Below, in pieces: positions 33,017-44,920 of a stretch of 64,000 nucleotides of DNA. The position numbers and the translations under genes were made by a program. The first letter of the stretch is position 1. Each line of letters begins with the position of its first letter. Source of the DNA: Ananas comosus (Eukaryota; Streptophyta; Magnoliopsida; Poales; Bromeliaceae); assembly GCF_001540865.1 (NCBI RefSeq), contig NC_033621.1:11388393-11452392 (forward strand). The letters run 5' to 3'. The notes beneath the pieces are model-generated. The model was not told the origin of the DNA. It ran no database searches and saw nothing but the letters and a program-made list of their open reading frames with translations.

Positions 33017-36000
33017 TGTAAGGACTGAGATTTTTGGACAGTGCGACTAAACTCTCTGTTGACGATGTTTATGTGTGTAATTTAATTACATAAGCACTCG
33101 TCAAGTTTCAGGAGAAAATGAGCTTAAACGGAGAAGTTACGCGATTATTAGTTTTCACTTAAGTGAATAGTAACTCCAGTTTTCCGGGGAAGCCACGGAG
33201 TAGAGTTGGCTTCTGGTGCGTATCGGACTCCGTTCATATCTGTCCAATAGCTCGTTTCGACCGGTTCAGCTGTTCTGGAACTAGTGGCGCTGATGGATTT
33301 TGAGTTTGACGCACGGATTTCGAGAAAATCCAAAAATACATGCTTTATTATGTATTTGTGTGTGTGTTTCTTCTATGGAAGGGTTGGATTTTTTTGTGAA
33401 TCCGTGGATCGATCGAAATGAATCGAAAGTGTTAAGCTTTGTTGCCTTCTGAGGAGTGACGATCGACTGTTTGCAATCGTTCGCAATCTGCAGGACGGAA
33501 TACTGCGGATGATACGCGCGTTTCGAGGAGAGGTCGAGGTGTTGGCAACGGTATTTCGCCAAAACAAGTTTGGCGAATTTTTATGTACGGTTTCGCCATG
33601 AAATCGCAAGTGGAGGGGTATTCGACGCGTTTTTACTTGATGCTGTGAGGGCGGGCGAACTGGATCATATTGTTGAGTCTTGTGTGGACTTATTTTCGCA
33701 AGTTTTCTTGGTATAGAGTCACGTTCTAGGGTTTCCTTGGAACCTACCGTCTAGCATCTTCAGCTAACCCTAGCGCACCCCTTGCTTTTCCTTGGCCTAG
33801 CGCCTGCTTCGGTCGATTGCGACAGTCGGCGGTTGCCGCACGCATGCGACACTTTCCATCCCTCTCCATCTCTCTCCATATTCTTTTTCTTCCGAGGTTG
33901 GAGCTGAGGCGCGGTAGGGCTACGTTTTGTTTTGGTCCGTTGTCGAGTAGCCCGACCCTCAGGAGTCCTCTTCCGTGATCGCGCCGCCCGAGACGCCCGG
34001 TGGGCCGCCGCGCTGGCCGCTCCAGCCGTGTGCATCCGTGCAGCTTCCCAGCCCGAGCCCAGGTAGGAGTCTATCGCGGCTCCCAGCGGCAGCCACCGTC
34101 ATGAGCGCTCCAGCGCCGTCTCGAGTATCGGCTGGCCCTCGCAAGGTGCCGCGCGCGCCGCTTGCGGAGCCGCCCGTCGCCATCGCCGGAGCAGTCGCCC
34201 CAGCCCGAGTTTTGAGGGTCTCTGTGCGCCTCTTCCTCCGGGCCGCAGCCACCTTGCGGGTAGCTTCCGCCGTCTCGGTGTCCCACGCACCTCCCGGTCC
34301 GTGTCGCTCCGCGCCATTTCGGGTGCCTGCCGGCCGCCGCCCTGACCCTGGCGCGGCGTCCGCGCCCAGCGTCTGCTACGAGCTAGCTCGACGGTAAGCG
34401 CGGTCGAGTGTGGCTGCGGCTGCTGCCCGCGCCGCCTCCTTCTCTCCTTCGGATCTGGTGCACCGCCGCTGTCAGTACCGCTGCCCGGCGCGCCGTGCGC
34501 AGCACCACCGGACCGTGCCCTAGTAGTGGGGAGCCTTGTCCGCGCACCTCGCCGTTTCCAGCGCCACCCGAGGTGAGCTTGGTACTCTCACCCATCCCCG
34601 CAACCTTCCTGGCCGCGCGACCCCGCCGTGACCGCGTGTGGACGGCCGGAGCAAGTTGCTCGGCAAGCCGGAAATTAGGGCTTAGTTTAGATGGTTTTGT
34701 TCTGAGCTTCTCGGGTCCCTGATCAATGACGGAAGGGACCGATGATCTAGTGACTCATTTCTGATTATCTGTGTCACCTTGGTTTTTGTCGGGAAGGCCC
34801 GTTCCAATTTTCTTTTGGCAAACAGACTGCGGTTGTTACCTGTGAGCTGTTTTGGCTGCTGTTTTTGGTTTGCGCATTTCTCGGCGATCACAATTCGACG
34901 GGCTGTTATTTGATGCCTCGAAGGGTGAGAAGGTGATCCGTTGGTCAGTTTCTGATCAGCAGTTGCTCACTATACTTTGGATCAGGGATGCGTATCGGCT
35001 GTTTTCGACGACGATTTTCCCGATGCGCGCTGTTCGCTGAACTTCGGTTGCTCCTGCGCTTATCCACAGTGAGCCATTTGTTAATCAGATTCGGCAAGCG
35101 ACGGCCTCCAGTAAGTCGAGACCTGTCAGTGCGTGTCTGGCGGACCTTGGAAGTCCTTCATTTGCTTGTGAAGAGCCATGTTATCGCCGATTTTACATAA
35201 ATATATTGGAATCTTTATGTAAAGTGAGGGGCTTATTTGTGCAAATGTGGATTTTGTGGTACTGTGGCAGCGTATAGGATGTGTGTTTGACTTGGGACTG
35301 ATTGTCCATGATCAGTGTTAAGTTTGTGGAAATCGAAGAGTCGGATTTCGAGTTGCGTTTTTTTCGACGAAATTCGTCGAAAGAACGCGATTTTTTCGGT
35401 TCGGATGTCTTTTTCGACGGTTGTTTGTTTGCTCTGTGTTTTGTCGCTGAGCTTGTTGGCTGGGTCATCATCATTATTGTGTAGGTTCAAGAGCGATGAT
35501 AGTTATCCGTAGCGACGGAGGATTCCTAGGGTGTCGAAATAACAATTTCGGGGGAACCGGTGATTCGTTCATTATCGGCGATAATTGTTGTAGGGGTGTA
35601 CTTGTGTTTTGCTGCCAAAAATCCAATTGGAGTGTTTATTGAGCAGGTGATCGTGAACGAGTCGGTGAGTTTCGGGACATTAGTGGGTCCGACCGGCGTC
35701 CGGTGTGGTCTTGGACTTTTCGCGAAGTTACGGTAATCGGTATTGGGAACCTATCTTGTGGGATTTTTGTGGTTATGTTTTAGGAGTTCCTTAAGTTGTG
35801 GGTTAGACACCTAACCAGTGAACCTCCTTAGGTCCAAGTTGACGTTATTTTGCCCAATTAAGGAAGACAGAGGAGAGAGTGTGCAGGTGGCCGGTACTTC
35901 GATCAAGGTCGATACAGGGTGACTGCTCGGTATATCTTCTTTATCCTGTTTATTGCTATTTGAAAAGAGGACCGTTGTTCTATCATACTTAACTGTTCTA

Positions 36001-37814
36001 TGCTTAGTATATGTGGAGAATTAGGTAGTTTATCCCTAGGATATTGGTGATGATTGGTCGGTTCGCGTTCGTGATGGGGCGCTACTTCGTTTCGGTGACT
36101 AGTTGATCGTGTTTTATCTTTATCTTGTTGACTGGTTGATCGTCGCGTTTGTTGCACTATTGTATTGGCGTGTCTATTTCTTGACTTCTGTCGTTCGATG
36201 ATTGAGTCGGGAGTACCTGAGGGGTAGGATTGTCGGGCCTAGGTCTGACGTTAGTTTGGACATATAATCGATATACACTCCTGATGACATATCGGTCGGT
36301 TCTTGCGTTCGTACTTTTAGTTGACATCGAGCAGTATCTACATACTATCTTTATTTACACTGCCTATGTTGTTCTCATGTGTAGATATCTGTAAGGGGGA
36401 TTAGAGTAAATGGCATTCGTATATACATATACTTGCTGACCTGGTTGGTCTGGTTCTTCCTATTTGCATCGGCTGACTTGTTTGATCGTTCGTATTTCGT
36501 ACCATTGACTATCTCGGACCTCGCGCTTCACGCTTGTTGCTTGATGACTACACGGTCGGTATGCCCAGCAGGGGCAAGGGATTGTCGGCTGATTGCGCGG
36601 TTGGCTATTGATCACTAATCCGCATTGTATCGCCACAGCTCGAGTGCATTTCACGTCACAGCGGAGTATGATCCCCCGCAGGAGGGTGTCTTTTCCGGAA
36701 AAGTGGTCGTACATCCGACCCTGTGGGGAGCCCAGCGGTGTTCTCTTTTTGTAGGGTTACTTGCCAGGCGATTGTGAGCAGATAGAAATGGCTTTTTGCC
36801 TGAGGTCTTAGACCGACACGGCGGTCTTTAGATTGGGTACTTTTGGGATTCGTTCCGGGTGGCCGCAATATAGATATAGTAAGCGAGTTGTTGCCATATT
36901 GTACTTCTGTTCTTCTTTACAGTGTTTGATACTATTAGTATTGATATCATTGAGATGTTTCAGTTGTACATTACTATAGCGGTAGTTGTTTTTCATATAA
37001 TATATATCTCATTCGTTATTTATCGTATGTACAGTATTTTATTACCCATACTGTTGTTTATCTCTTCCTGTCGGGTGAGTACTCTCGCTTTCTTCGGCCT
37101 TGCGGGTACCACTGGGGAGGGGAGACATGTTTAATGTTCTCCCTCCCCACCATTTTCAGTATCGCGCGGCGTATGAGTAGTGGGACGAGAACGTGAGGTA
37201 GCTTTTTAGCGGTCGATAGAGCATCTCGACCTAGCGTTAATTCGGGTTTACTTTCTTAGCCTTCTTAGTTTGGTTGATGATAGTTTAGTTGGTTTATGTG
37301 GTTCAGTGTTTATTTTAATTTTGAAAATGATGGCTCAATTTTCCGGATATTTGCAAGAAAAAATGATTTTCTACCCCTCGTGATAGCGTTTTTAAAAGAT
37401 AAAATTCCGTGTATGGGAACAGTTTTCAAAGGGGTTTTTCTGGTGAATTTTGATATTTAGTATTCAAAACTGTTTCTGTGCGTTTGGAAACATTTTGAAC
37501 TGGATAGATGTGATTTATGTTAAATTATCGATGGTAAAATGTGAATTTGTGTCTCTAGTAGAATGGTGTATCGAATATTATACTGTGATTTATTGTATGT
37601 TCATCTGGTTGTGGCTTGTTATCTATGTTTGACTTTTTGTATTGTGTGACGCCGTGAGTACAGGGGACTCTGTCCGTGTGAACAGTGGATTCCTTGTATT
37701 TGCTGGCGGAATCTGGCATACTCTAGGCATGCGTCAGCGATTTTTCAAAAAAAAAAAAAAATTCAAGCTTTTCGCTGAATGTTTCAACAAAAAGGGGAGC
37801 CGGTGGTGTGGACA
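33017..37814 (+). repeat. Family R, longest copy: possible very long solo LTR
   Basis: Starts TGTAAGGACTGAG, exactly as the copy at 16858, and can be followed to about 37814 (GGTGTGGACA), where the copy at 10057 ends GACGTGACA. TG...CA ends and lack of coding suggest an LTR about 4.8 kb long, or a non-coding LARD element. Candidate 5-bp flanks are CCAGA and CAGGA, which match only partly. Features in order: a 5' part to 33430, a CTAGGGTTTCC motif at 33728, a GC-rich section at 33760-34720, an AT-richer middle, repeated GACC..GGTC and GGGATTGTCGG subrepeats (36000-36620), GGGTACCACTGGGG at 37105 and an A-rich run at 37748-37762. Frames in the GC-rich section are low-complexity and unsupported. 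Confidence 0.6.
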
Positions 37815-37849
37815 CAGGATTTGCTGACAAACGATAATGTCGTCATCCG

Positions 37850-39039
37850 TATAATTTCAGCGATTTGATTAAAATCGAATCATTTTACTGGTTTAATGAT
37901 TATAACGATGAATTCTAACTAAATTCAAGCAGTTTTTGACTTTTCTTAGGTTTCAAGAGTTAAGCAAACTGTGTTATAAATTGGGTCTCAGAGATTTTGT
38001 CGAATGGCAAGTTCAATAAAATTTCATCATTATATAGTTATTATATATTATATAGAGAGAGAGAGAGATGAGATGACTTTTAGAGGAATCGGAGAGGGGG
38101 AGGGTGGAATCCTGCGCGGAGAGCGAGATTTAATCCGAATCAATGACGTGATCGTGCTATGCAGAGCCGAGACCACTTAACGATGAGAGGAGAGGAGAGA
38201 GAGGAGTGACGAGAGTCAGTTCAAATAAAATAAGTGTAACAATGAACGTATTTAAATTTTTGAACCGTAGATAGATCTAAGTAAATCAGGAATGAGATGA
38301 AATAATAGGCATACTGTTCTGTTTTTCTTTGCTAAAATACTCTTCCGTGTTCATAGGATTTTGACATCACGTGCAGTAGTCTTGGTTTCATCCCTTTTTT
38401 TTTTCACCTCCATTGTAAACACTATGGATAATCAGTTTTTCTCATACTAAATAAAGATGACTTATGAGTTTTTGATATTTTTTTAATATTAAGCAAAATT
38501 TTGGACAGCAAAATAATTTATATAAAAACTGACAATATTTAGATTAAAAATTATCAACATTTTATTTCTTTCCATGCTTTTGGATGGTTGCAATTGATTT
38601 TAATACACTGAAATTTAATTTTATAAAAAATTCAAAATTTAATTGACTGCAACAATTCACATTAAAATAAATAAAATTTTTAAGAAATTATTAACAAAGT
38701 AAAGTTCAAGTGCCAATTATAGCAATAACCCCTTTATAATATATTTACTATTAAACTTCATTATATGCTTTCACACTTAAAAAAAAACTAATGTTTTAAG
38801 TGCACATAAAATTAATATAAATAGTTAGAGTAACAAACCTTAAAGTGGTGTCACATCCTATGTAAATAAATGTGAAATCCAAGGCTATTAAATTGGTGTC
38901 ACATGCTATAGAGTAGGGAAGAGTATTTTGATATAGAAATAAAAAAGTTGCCATTGCTTTATCTCGATTCTTGAATTATACTTAGATCAACGGTTTAAAA
39001 AGAGTGTAATACTGTTCACTATTACACTTATGTTATTTG
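37850..39039. other. Duplicated flank, then unassigned AT-rich DNA
   Basis: 37860-38040 is collinear with 43710-43880 (GATTAAAATCGAATCATTTTAC, GTTATAAATTGGGTCTC). So the LINE plus R insertion lies inside the duplicated unit of copy 2. From 38050 to 39039 there is a short GA repeat and AT-rich sequence with no gene. Confidence 0.65.
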
Positions 39040-39412
39040 AACTTGACTTAAATTAGACTTGATTTAGAATATGTGAAGTATCTAACAAATAAATTTCATA
39101 AATTTTCGATATTATTTACTTAATGATCGAAAGGACTCAAAATCAACAGGATATTGATATGGTTTTATGCAGTACAAACGATTTTTTTGTTAAAATTTCA
39201 TAAAATTTGAATAATTCTACACCATTGAACTTGCAAACGGCTCATCACGACTATTAAAATTGTTAATTTTGGGCCCCTTCGAACAATCATAAAATTTATT
39301 TTCTAAATACTTGAAATACTATAGATCAAGTCTAATGGAGCCAATTACGATTCAAAAATTTCAGTATCAAAATCGACTTAATATTACCCGTGATTCTAAA
39401 AGCATACAAACC
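39040..39412. mobile_element. P-group foldback MITE, 3' of F-box copy 3
   Basis: Left arm: GACTTGATTTAGAATATGTG and TTTCGATATTATTTACTTAA. Right arm: TCTAATGGAGCCAATTACG. The outer left terminus is missing. The right end, AACCTAGCTCTCTAGATAT, lies about 90 bp beyond the copy 3 stop codon, so the element may fall in or next to the 3' UTR. Confidence 0.7.
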
Positions 39413-39500
39413 TAGCTCTCTAGATATTATTAATTAGTAAGCATTACATATCAACTCGCTAGTAGTTCAAGCTAGAGTAACACAACTCTCTTTTATAAGA

Positions 39501-41430
39501 TTACGAGATTACAATCTTAACGTGCGGAAAAGATTGGTGCAGTTGCTCCATTCTCTGAAAAATTTCTTTTGGGAAAAAAATTGCTTGGCTATCTGGGGAG
39601 ATGGTTATTTTCCGCAACGAAGTTGCCACTCGGAATAAGAACTCCAAGAAGTCATACTCGTATCTTTTTCCCGTAAACTCATGCATCGATATCCGGACCA
39701 ATTTCTCAAGACAGAAGTTGTGAGAATCCCAGTATTCTCCTTTGCCAAATCCGCTGAAATAGTTGTAAAAATCCTCGGATTGAGGCTAGAGAAAAAAAAG
39801 CATATATGAGAATAGAGCACGAAAAGAAAATGATGAAAATGCGGAGGATCTTAGGATATGTTTTATAAGAAAAACTAATTTTTAATATATTTTTATTATT
39901 TTCAAGAGTACGAACGATATAAAAATGCATTGACTTGAAACTTTAAAGAGGCCAAATATATTTTTTGAAAATTTTATATATTTTAGTCTAATTTTGATTT
40001 ACTTACTGAATCTTTGGTACATCCTCCGCTGAGAGACACACGCAGTGTCTCGATCTTAGAGAACATCTTGAGCAAGAAGGCAACACCCAGTGAGCTCGAT
40101 CCTCCAAAGTAGGCGATCAATTCCAAATGCTTGAGATTCTCATATTCCTGATCTGATGGATTATTCACCTGATTGCGCCGATCAAAAACTAGCTTGCCCA
40201 AGGCCTGCAATATTATTTAATTCGGCATATTATTTCAGAATAAGAAGAAGAAAAAAGCTTATATATAGACAGTATTTGTTAAATATAAAAATATAAAAGA
40301 TATAGTTCTCGTGTTTTAACGATCAGCTATCTCGACTTGTTAATTAATAAATATACCGCAGTTATACAGCATTTCGGCAAGATCAGCCGATTGACTTTAA
40401 GCATTGAAAACTTGCGGCCTCTGCCGTCCTTCAGCAGCATCTTCTTCAGATCATGCTCGACGAGCGAGCTGTCTGTCCGCATCACGAGGGTAGAGACGAG
40501 AGCATCGGCGGCGGCATCGACGGCGGCGGAGCGCGGCAGCGGGCCGACCCACTCCAGAGTCCGGAGTCCCGGCGCCGACAGCTTCAGGTAGGCCGGGCCG
40601 GAGGGCGCGATCTCCTGCCGCACCCGCACCTCCCTGACGCTGCCACCGCAGATACTGATCACGTCGTCCGCCGGCCCGTCGCGCGTTGTCAGCTCGAAAA
40701 CCTCGAGGAGCGGGCAGCTCACGTCGAGCTCGGGAGTCGCGGCGGCGAAGAGCGACAGCCGGCAGTACTTGAGCGCCGGGCAGCTGCTCGAGATCGCGTC
40801 CCCGGCGGCCAGAAACAAGGTCAGGTTAGCGAGATCGAGCCCCTGCAAGGAAGGTAAGAAGGCGGCGGCGGGCCAATGCACGTGCGTTATTCCTCCTCCG
40901 GGGAAGGCGAGCTCGAGCACTCGCAAGGAGGCCAGGCGGAGTCGGAAGACATCGATCACTATAAAAGAGCAGTGCCGGCGGATGACTGCCGGGGATACGA
41001 TGCCCGAGTGCTGATGGTTCTGAGCGTAAGTTCTGACGGTAAGGCGTTCCAGTGCGGGGCTGGCTGCTGCGCGGCGGATCCAGGAGGGGAGTTGGGCGCG
41101 GTCGGAGTTGGCGGAAGCGGCGACGAGGGAGAAGGAGCGGAGGGGGACGGCGGGGTCGCGATGGCGGAGGGCGGAGTCGACGAAGGAGGGGGAGAGGCCG
41201 GTGGTGAAGGAGACGTCGGGGGACGTCCTCCAGAGCGTCCGCCATCGCCGCGAGAGGAGGGAGGTGCGGACGGCAGTGCTGGTGGGAAGACAGGCGAGGA
41301 TTTCGTGGAGGAGATGGTCGGGCAGGCCGCTGATGCAGTCTGCCTTCCTCGCCGCCTTCTCATCCTCATCCTCCTCCTCCTCCTGGATGTTGTTCAGTTT
41401 TCTTCGCTTTGTTGCAGGTTCTTCTTTCAT
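39501..41430 (-). CDS. F-box/FBD/LRR-repeat protein, copy 3 (intact; three exons)
   Basis: Minus-strand model: exon 1 at 40357-41430 (358 codons), exon 2 at 40007-40204 (66 codons) and exon 3 at 39501-39785 (94 codons plus stop), giving 518 residues. Introns of 152 and 221 bp are phase 0, with donors GTATAT and GTAAGT and acceptors ATTGCAG and TTCTCTAG. The protein has a basic KRRK patch (8-11), a Glu/Asp-rich stretch (about 16-25) and an F-box at about 33-76 (ISGLPDHLLHEILACLPTS, SLLSRRWRTLWR). Imperfect leucine-rich repeats follow, with an FBD domain at about 425-515 (EYWDSHNFCLEKLVRISMHE, FLEFLFRVATSLRKITIS). Length and domain order fit plant F-box/FBD/LRR proteins, SKP1-binding adaptors of SCF ubiquitin ligases. 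The substrate is unknown. Exon 1 is GC-rich and exons 2-3 AT-rich, as in many monocot genes. It is the only unbroken member of four local paralogues. Confidence 0.9.
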
Positions 41431-42063
41431 CCTTCAAAAATAATTTTGAAAAATAAAAAAAATAAAACAGGAGTAAAAGAGATATATATATATAACATAC
41501 ATATACGAGGAAGCAGACTCGGCTAAGGAGTAAATTAAAGATTTGTGTGTGATGATCAGAGGCCGTTCGTTTAACTGCTTAGACTAAATCCTACCGCCGA
41601 CTAGAATTTTTGTTTTTTTTGCTTTTTTGCTGAGGTCAGGTCCGCTACTTAAAATAATAAAATAAGTTAGTTAGACGGAGCGACTCATCATCTTTTAAGA
41701 GGTGTTTTATTCTACACGCAAATTTATAAAAAATATTTTTTATTGGCAAAAAAAATTACATTTTACAGTGTTTGGTTTATTGAAAAAAATTTACATTTGT
41801 TTGATTTTTTGAAAAAAATAAATAAAAAAAATTTACATTTGTTTGATTTTGTGAAAAAAAAAAAAAAGCTTTACGCTGCTTGATAGTTTGAGTTTTTTAA
41901 AATTAAAAGGATATATACTTTTGAAATTGTCTCTTAATTAAAATAATATCCCAACTTTTTAACGGAAAGTTAGTTATTTTATAACTTAATGTTTATTTAA
42001 CTTAACTTTAACCATGGTAAAGTAACGATTTGTTTTCGAAGGAAGGGTAATCCTAATAATTTT
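41431..42063. repeat. Segmental duplication: 5' flank of F-box copy 3
   Basis: Collinear with 28098-28690 upstream of copy 2. A short local duplication of the ATTTACATTTGTTTGATTTT segment (41790-41850) is unique to this copy. The conserved AGGAAGCAGACTCGG block is at 41508. Confidence 0.85.
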
Positions 42064-42571
42064 GCCACCGTTTGGTTGGGGGTTAAGGGGTGGAATAACT
42101 CCTTAACCCCCAATTTATACCCAAACACCATTCTTAAGGGGTGGGGTTAGTAAACCCCACCCCAAACCGGATTAGTGGGGTTTACTAACCTCACTCCCCC
42201 TCCCAACTTTAACCTCGCACGCATCCCGAGCCCTCACCTTTTTCTTTTTTATCAATCATTAACCCCACTCCCCCTCCCAACTTTAACCCCGCATGCATCC
42301 CGAGCGCTCACATTTTTCTTCTTTATCAATCATTAACCCCACTCCCCCTCCCAACTTTAACCCCGCACGCATCCCGAGCCCTCACCTTTTTCTTCTTTAT
42401 CAATCATTATTTTTTTATCCCACCTACTCCAACCAAACACTTTTTTTCACTATCCTAGACTAACTCCAACCTCCAACCAAACACAAAAAAATTTTAATCC
42501 CACTTTAACCCTGAACTTAACCCTATCCCTGGTATAGCTACTTTTTCCTTAACCCCGAACCAAACAGAAGC
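42064..42571. mobile_element. MITE with internal tandem repeats
   Basis: Inverted ends contain CCGTTTGGTTGGGGGTTAAG on the left and CTTAACCCCGAACCAAACAG on the right. TTT borders both sides (42061-42063 and 42572-42574). Inside are three tandem units of about 74 bp (42191-42265, 42266-42339, 42340-42410), each with CACTCCCCCTCCCAACTTTA and TCTTYTTTATCAATCATT. The copy 2 flank around 28690-28700 (ATAATTTTCGGCATTTGAAGG) lacks the element. The superfamily is uncertain; a 3-bp duplication would suit PIF/Harbinger. Confidence 0.65.
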
Positions 42572-42583
42572 TTTAGGTATTTG

Positions 42584-42587
<4 letters not shown>

Positions 42588-42624
<37 letters not shown>

Positions 42625-43881
42625 TTTTTAACTTTGTAGGGTATTTATGATATTTATATATTTGAGAGAGCAAGTAATGAAATAATTGGCCCTATTTTTA
42701 AATTGAGCAATACTATAGATACACCATAAAGTGGGGTGTATATCTTACACCCACTCCATCCGAAAGCCATTAAGATACTTTCGGCTCTTTTAAATTTCGG
42801 TATGTCGATAAATACATTTTTTAGCACAAAAAAATTTTGGTTTCTCTGTCCTTTCAAATTTCGATATGTCCCCTTTCCTTACATAAAATAAATAATGTAA
42901 TAAAATAATTTTAATTTTTCTTTATTTCTAAAATAGAAAAAAGTTCATGCTCATTCAACTTGCGAATCGGATGATATTTACTGTGAATCTATATTTTAAT
43001 TCAAAATTTATTTAATTTCTCAGTATCTCTAAAATAGAAAAAAAAATTCATACTTATCTAAATTTTTATTGTGAATCTACATTTTAATTCAAAATTCAAA
43101 ATTCAAAATTTAAAATTTTGAACTATCAACAGATTATCTCAAATAGAAAATAATTAACTAATTTGAAAATAAACTAAATTTAAAAGATAGATTGATTGAT
43201 AAATAGATCTGTCTCCAACATCTACTTATATTCAAATTATTAATTAAAAATAAATTTAAAATTTGAAATTTAAAATTTTATTCATAAATTTAAATATGAA
43301 TTTATTAATTTAAAATTTTAAATTAATTCAAATTTTAAATCAGATTCAAATTCAGACAAAATTTGTATGTTACTAAATACATATGAAAAGTATTTATAAT
43401 TTAACTAAATTAAAAATATGTAAAACCTATTAGGAGATAAATTAAATTTAGAAAAATATCAAATAATAAATAAAAAAATACCACCAATAATAATTTAAAT
43501 TTAAATTTAATTTAATTAAATGTGACGTAGTATAGAAAAGCATGCATATATTAATATATATTCTACCGTACGTAAGTATAAACAACTAATTTCTAGACAT
43601 AGTTCTTCATGTTCCTTTTCTTTATAAGATTAATATGTGCTAATAAAAAATAAAATCAATAAAATTTATTTTAAGCCATTAGATTTTAATATGGCTTAAT
43701 AAAATAATTCAGCCGGTTTGATTAAAATCGAATCATTTTACCGGTTTAATGATTAAACCACTCATTCTAACAATTCAAAGCAGCTTTTTGACTTTCTGGG
43801 TTCCAAGAGTTAAAGCGAACTGTGTTATAAATTGGGTCTCGGACTTTGTCGAAATGGCCAGTTCAATAAAAACTTTTCATC

Positions 43882-43885
<4 letters not shown>
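42588..43885. repeat. Segmental duplication: distal 5' flank of F-box copy 3
   Basis: A (TA)n tract at 42588-42620 stands where copy 2 has the Helitron array. Then 42621-43600 matches 30824-31728 and 43700-43885 matches 37850-38040. It acts as the empty-site reference for the Helitrons, the Mutator-like element, the LINE and family R. It contains no gene. Confidence 0.85.

Positions 43886-43927
<42 letters not shown>
43886..43927. repeat. (TA)n microsatellite
   Basis: About 21 TA units. Confidence 0.95.
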
Positions 43928-43930
<3 letters not shown>

Positions 43931-44103
43931 TATGATGGAAAGAGAAAAATAAAATTACGGGGTACTAAATAGAACAATGTGAGAGTAAAAAATTTGAGGG
44001 AGGTGGAATATTTGATAGAAGCAAAACTAAAATCATTCTATTTAAGAAAAAATTTGTTTTCAATTTTTGCCGTCAAAAAAAAAAACTTTTAAGATGTATA
44101 GAC

Positions 44104-44106
<3 letters not shown>

Positions 44107-44149
<43 letters not shown>

Positions 44150-44272
44150 GAGAGATAGGTAGCACGCTTCGTTTATTTCATTTAGAAATAAACTTAGCTG
44201 GAAATGTGAATCAACTAGGATTCGAACTTAGGTCTCGGGTACCAACTACCAAGCCCTTTGCCACTTGCTCTA
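44107..44272 (-). mobile_element. tRNA-derived SINE, longest copy
   Basis: On the minus strand: an A-box-like region AAGTGGCAAAGGGCTTGGTA, GTTGGTACCCGAGACC, a B-box-like AAGTTCGAATCC, TAGTTGATTCACATTTCC, TTTATTTCTAAATGAAATAA, ACGAAGCGTGCTACCTATCTC and an A tail (T run at 44107-44148). The A-box to B-box spacing fits a tRNA-like head. The hairpin half GGTAGC is degraded to GAAGC in this copy. Target duplications were not resolved. Confidence 0.8.
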
Positions 44273-44393
44273 GGTACATAGAATTTATGTTTGAAAAAAT
44301 AAAATACAATAATACCAAATGATTATCTATAATAGGATTTCTTTATCTACATCTCCAAATTAAAATCTAATTAAGTATGCAAATATCTAGATA

Positions 44394-44852
44394 TGAGTCC
44401 GTTTTCTATACTTTTAGAAGCATGATGACCTCTGTGTAATCAAGTCGTTAATGGATGGTGAAACTTCCAAATCGACGATCGCCTCAATTAGACTTGATCT
44501 AAAGTATTTGAAATACCTAAAAATAAATTTTATAATTTTTCGATATCATTTACTTAGTGATCGAAAGGACTTAAAATCAATAGGACATTGATATGGTTTT
44601 ATGCAGTACAAAAAATTTTTTATCAAAATTTTATAAGATTTGAATATTTCTACACCGTTGAACTTACCAAACGACTCATCACGACCATTAAAATTGTTAA
44701 TTTTGGGCCCTTTCGAGAAATCGTAAAATTTATCTTTTAGATACTACAAATACTATAGATCTAAGTCTAATGGAACCAATCGTCGATTCGAATATTGCAA
44801 TATCAAAAACGACTCGATAATACCCGTGCTTCTAAAAACATAATACAAACCT
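44394..44852. mobile_element. P-group foldback MITE, 3' of F-box copy 4
   Basis: Starts ATGAGTCCGTTTTCTATACT, carries both arms (CGACGATCGCCTCAATTAG on the left, AATGGAACCAATCGTCGATT on the right) and ends near ACAAACCTAGCTATCTAG. The right end lies about 70 bp past the copy 4 exon 3 stop. Confidence 0.75.
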
Positions 44853-44920
44853 AGCTATCTAGATATTATTAATAAGCATTACATATCAACTATCTTTCAT
44901 AAGATTACGAGATTTCAATC

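Noticed and set aside
33975..34397. 140-codon GC-rich frame and overlapping frames on both strands
   Set aside because: Ala/Pro/Arg/Ser low complexity with no domain, located inside the repeat family R, with comparable frames on the opposite strand.
40826..41369. Overlapping minus-strand frames of 136-139 codons rich in Pro, Arg and Ser (also at 21354-21680 and 27529-28039)
   Set aside because: They are alternative frames of the same F-box exon 1. The frame with the F-box motif is the genuine one.
40876..41526. 216-codon plus-strand open frame, and similar ones at 21358-21822, 27711-28193 and 46439-46846
   Set aside because: They lie antisense to the GC-rich exon 1 of the F-box paralogues. 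Their low-complexity Gly/Glu/Arg composition follows from the codon bias of the real strand.
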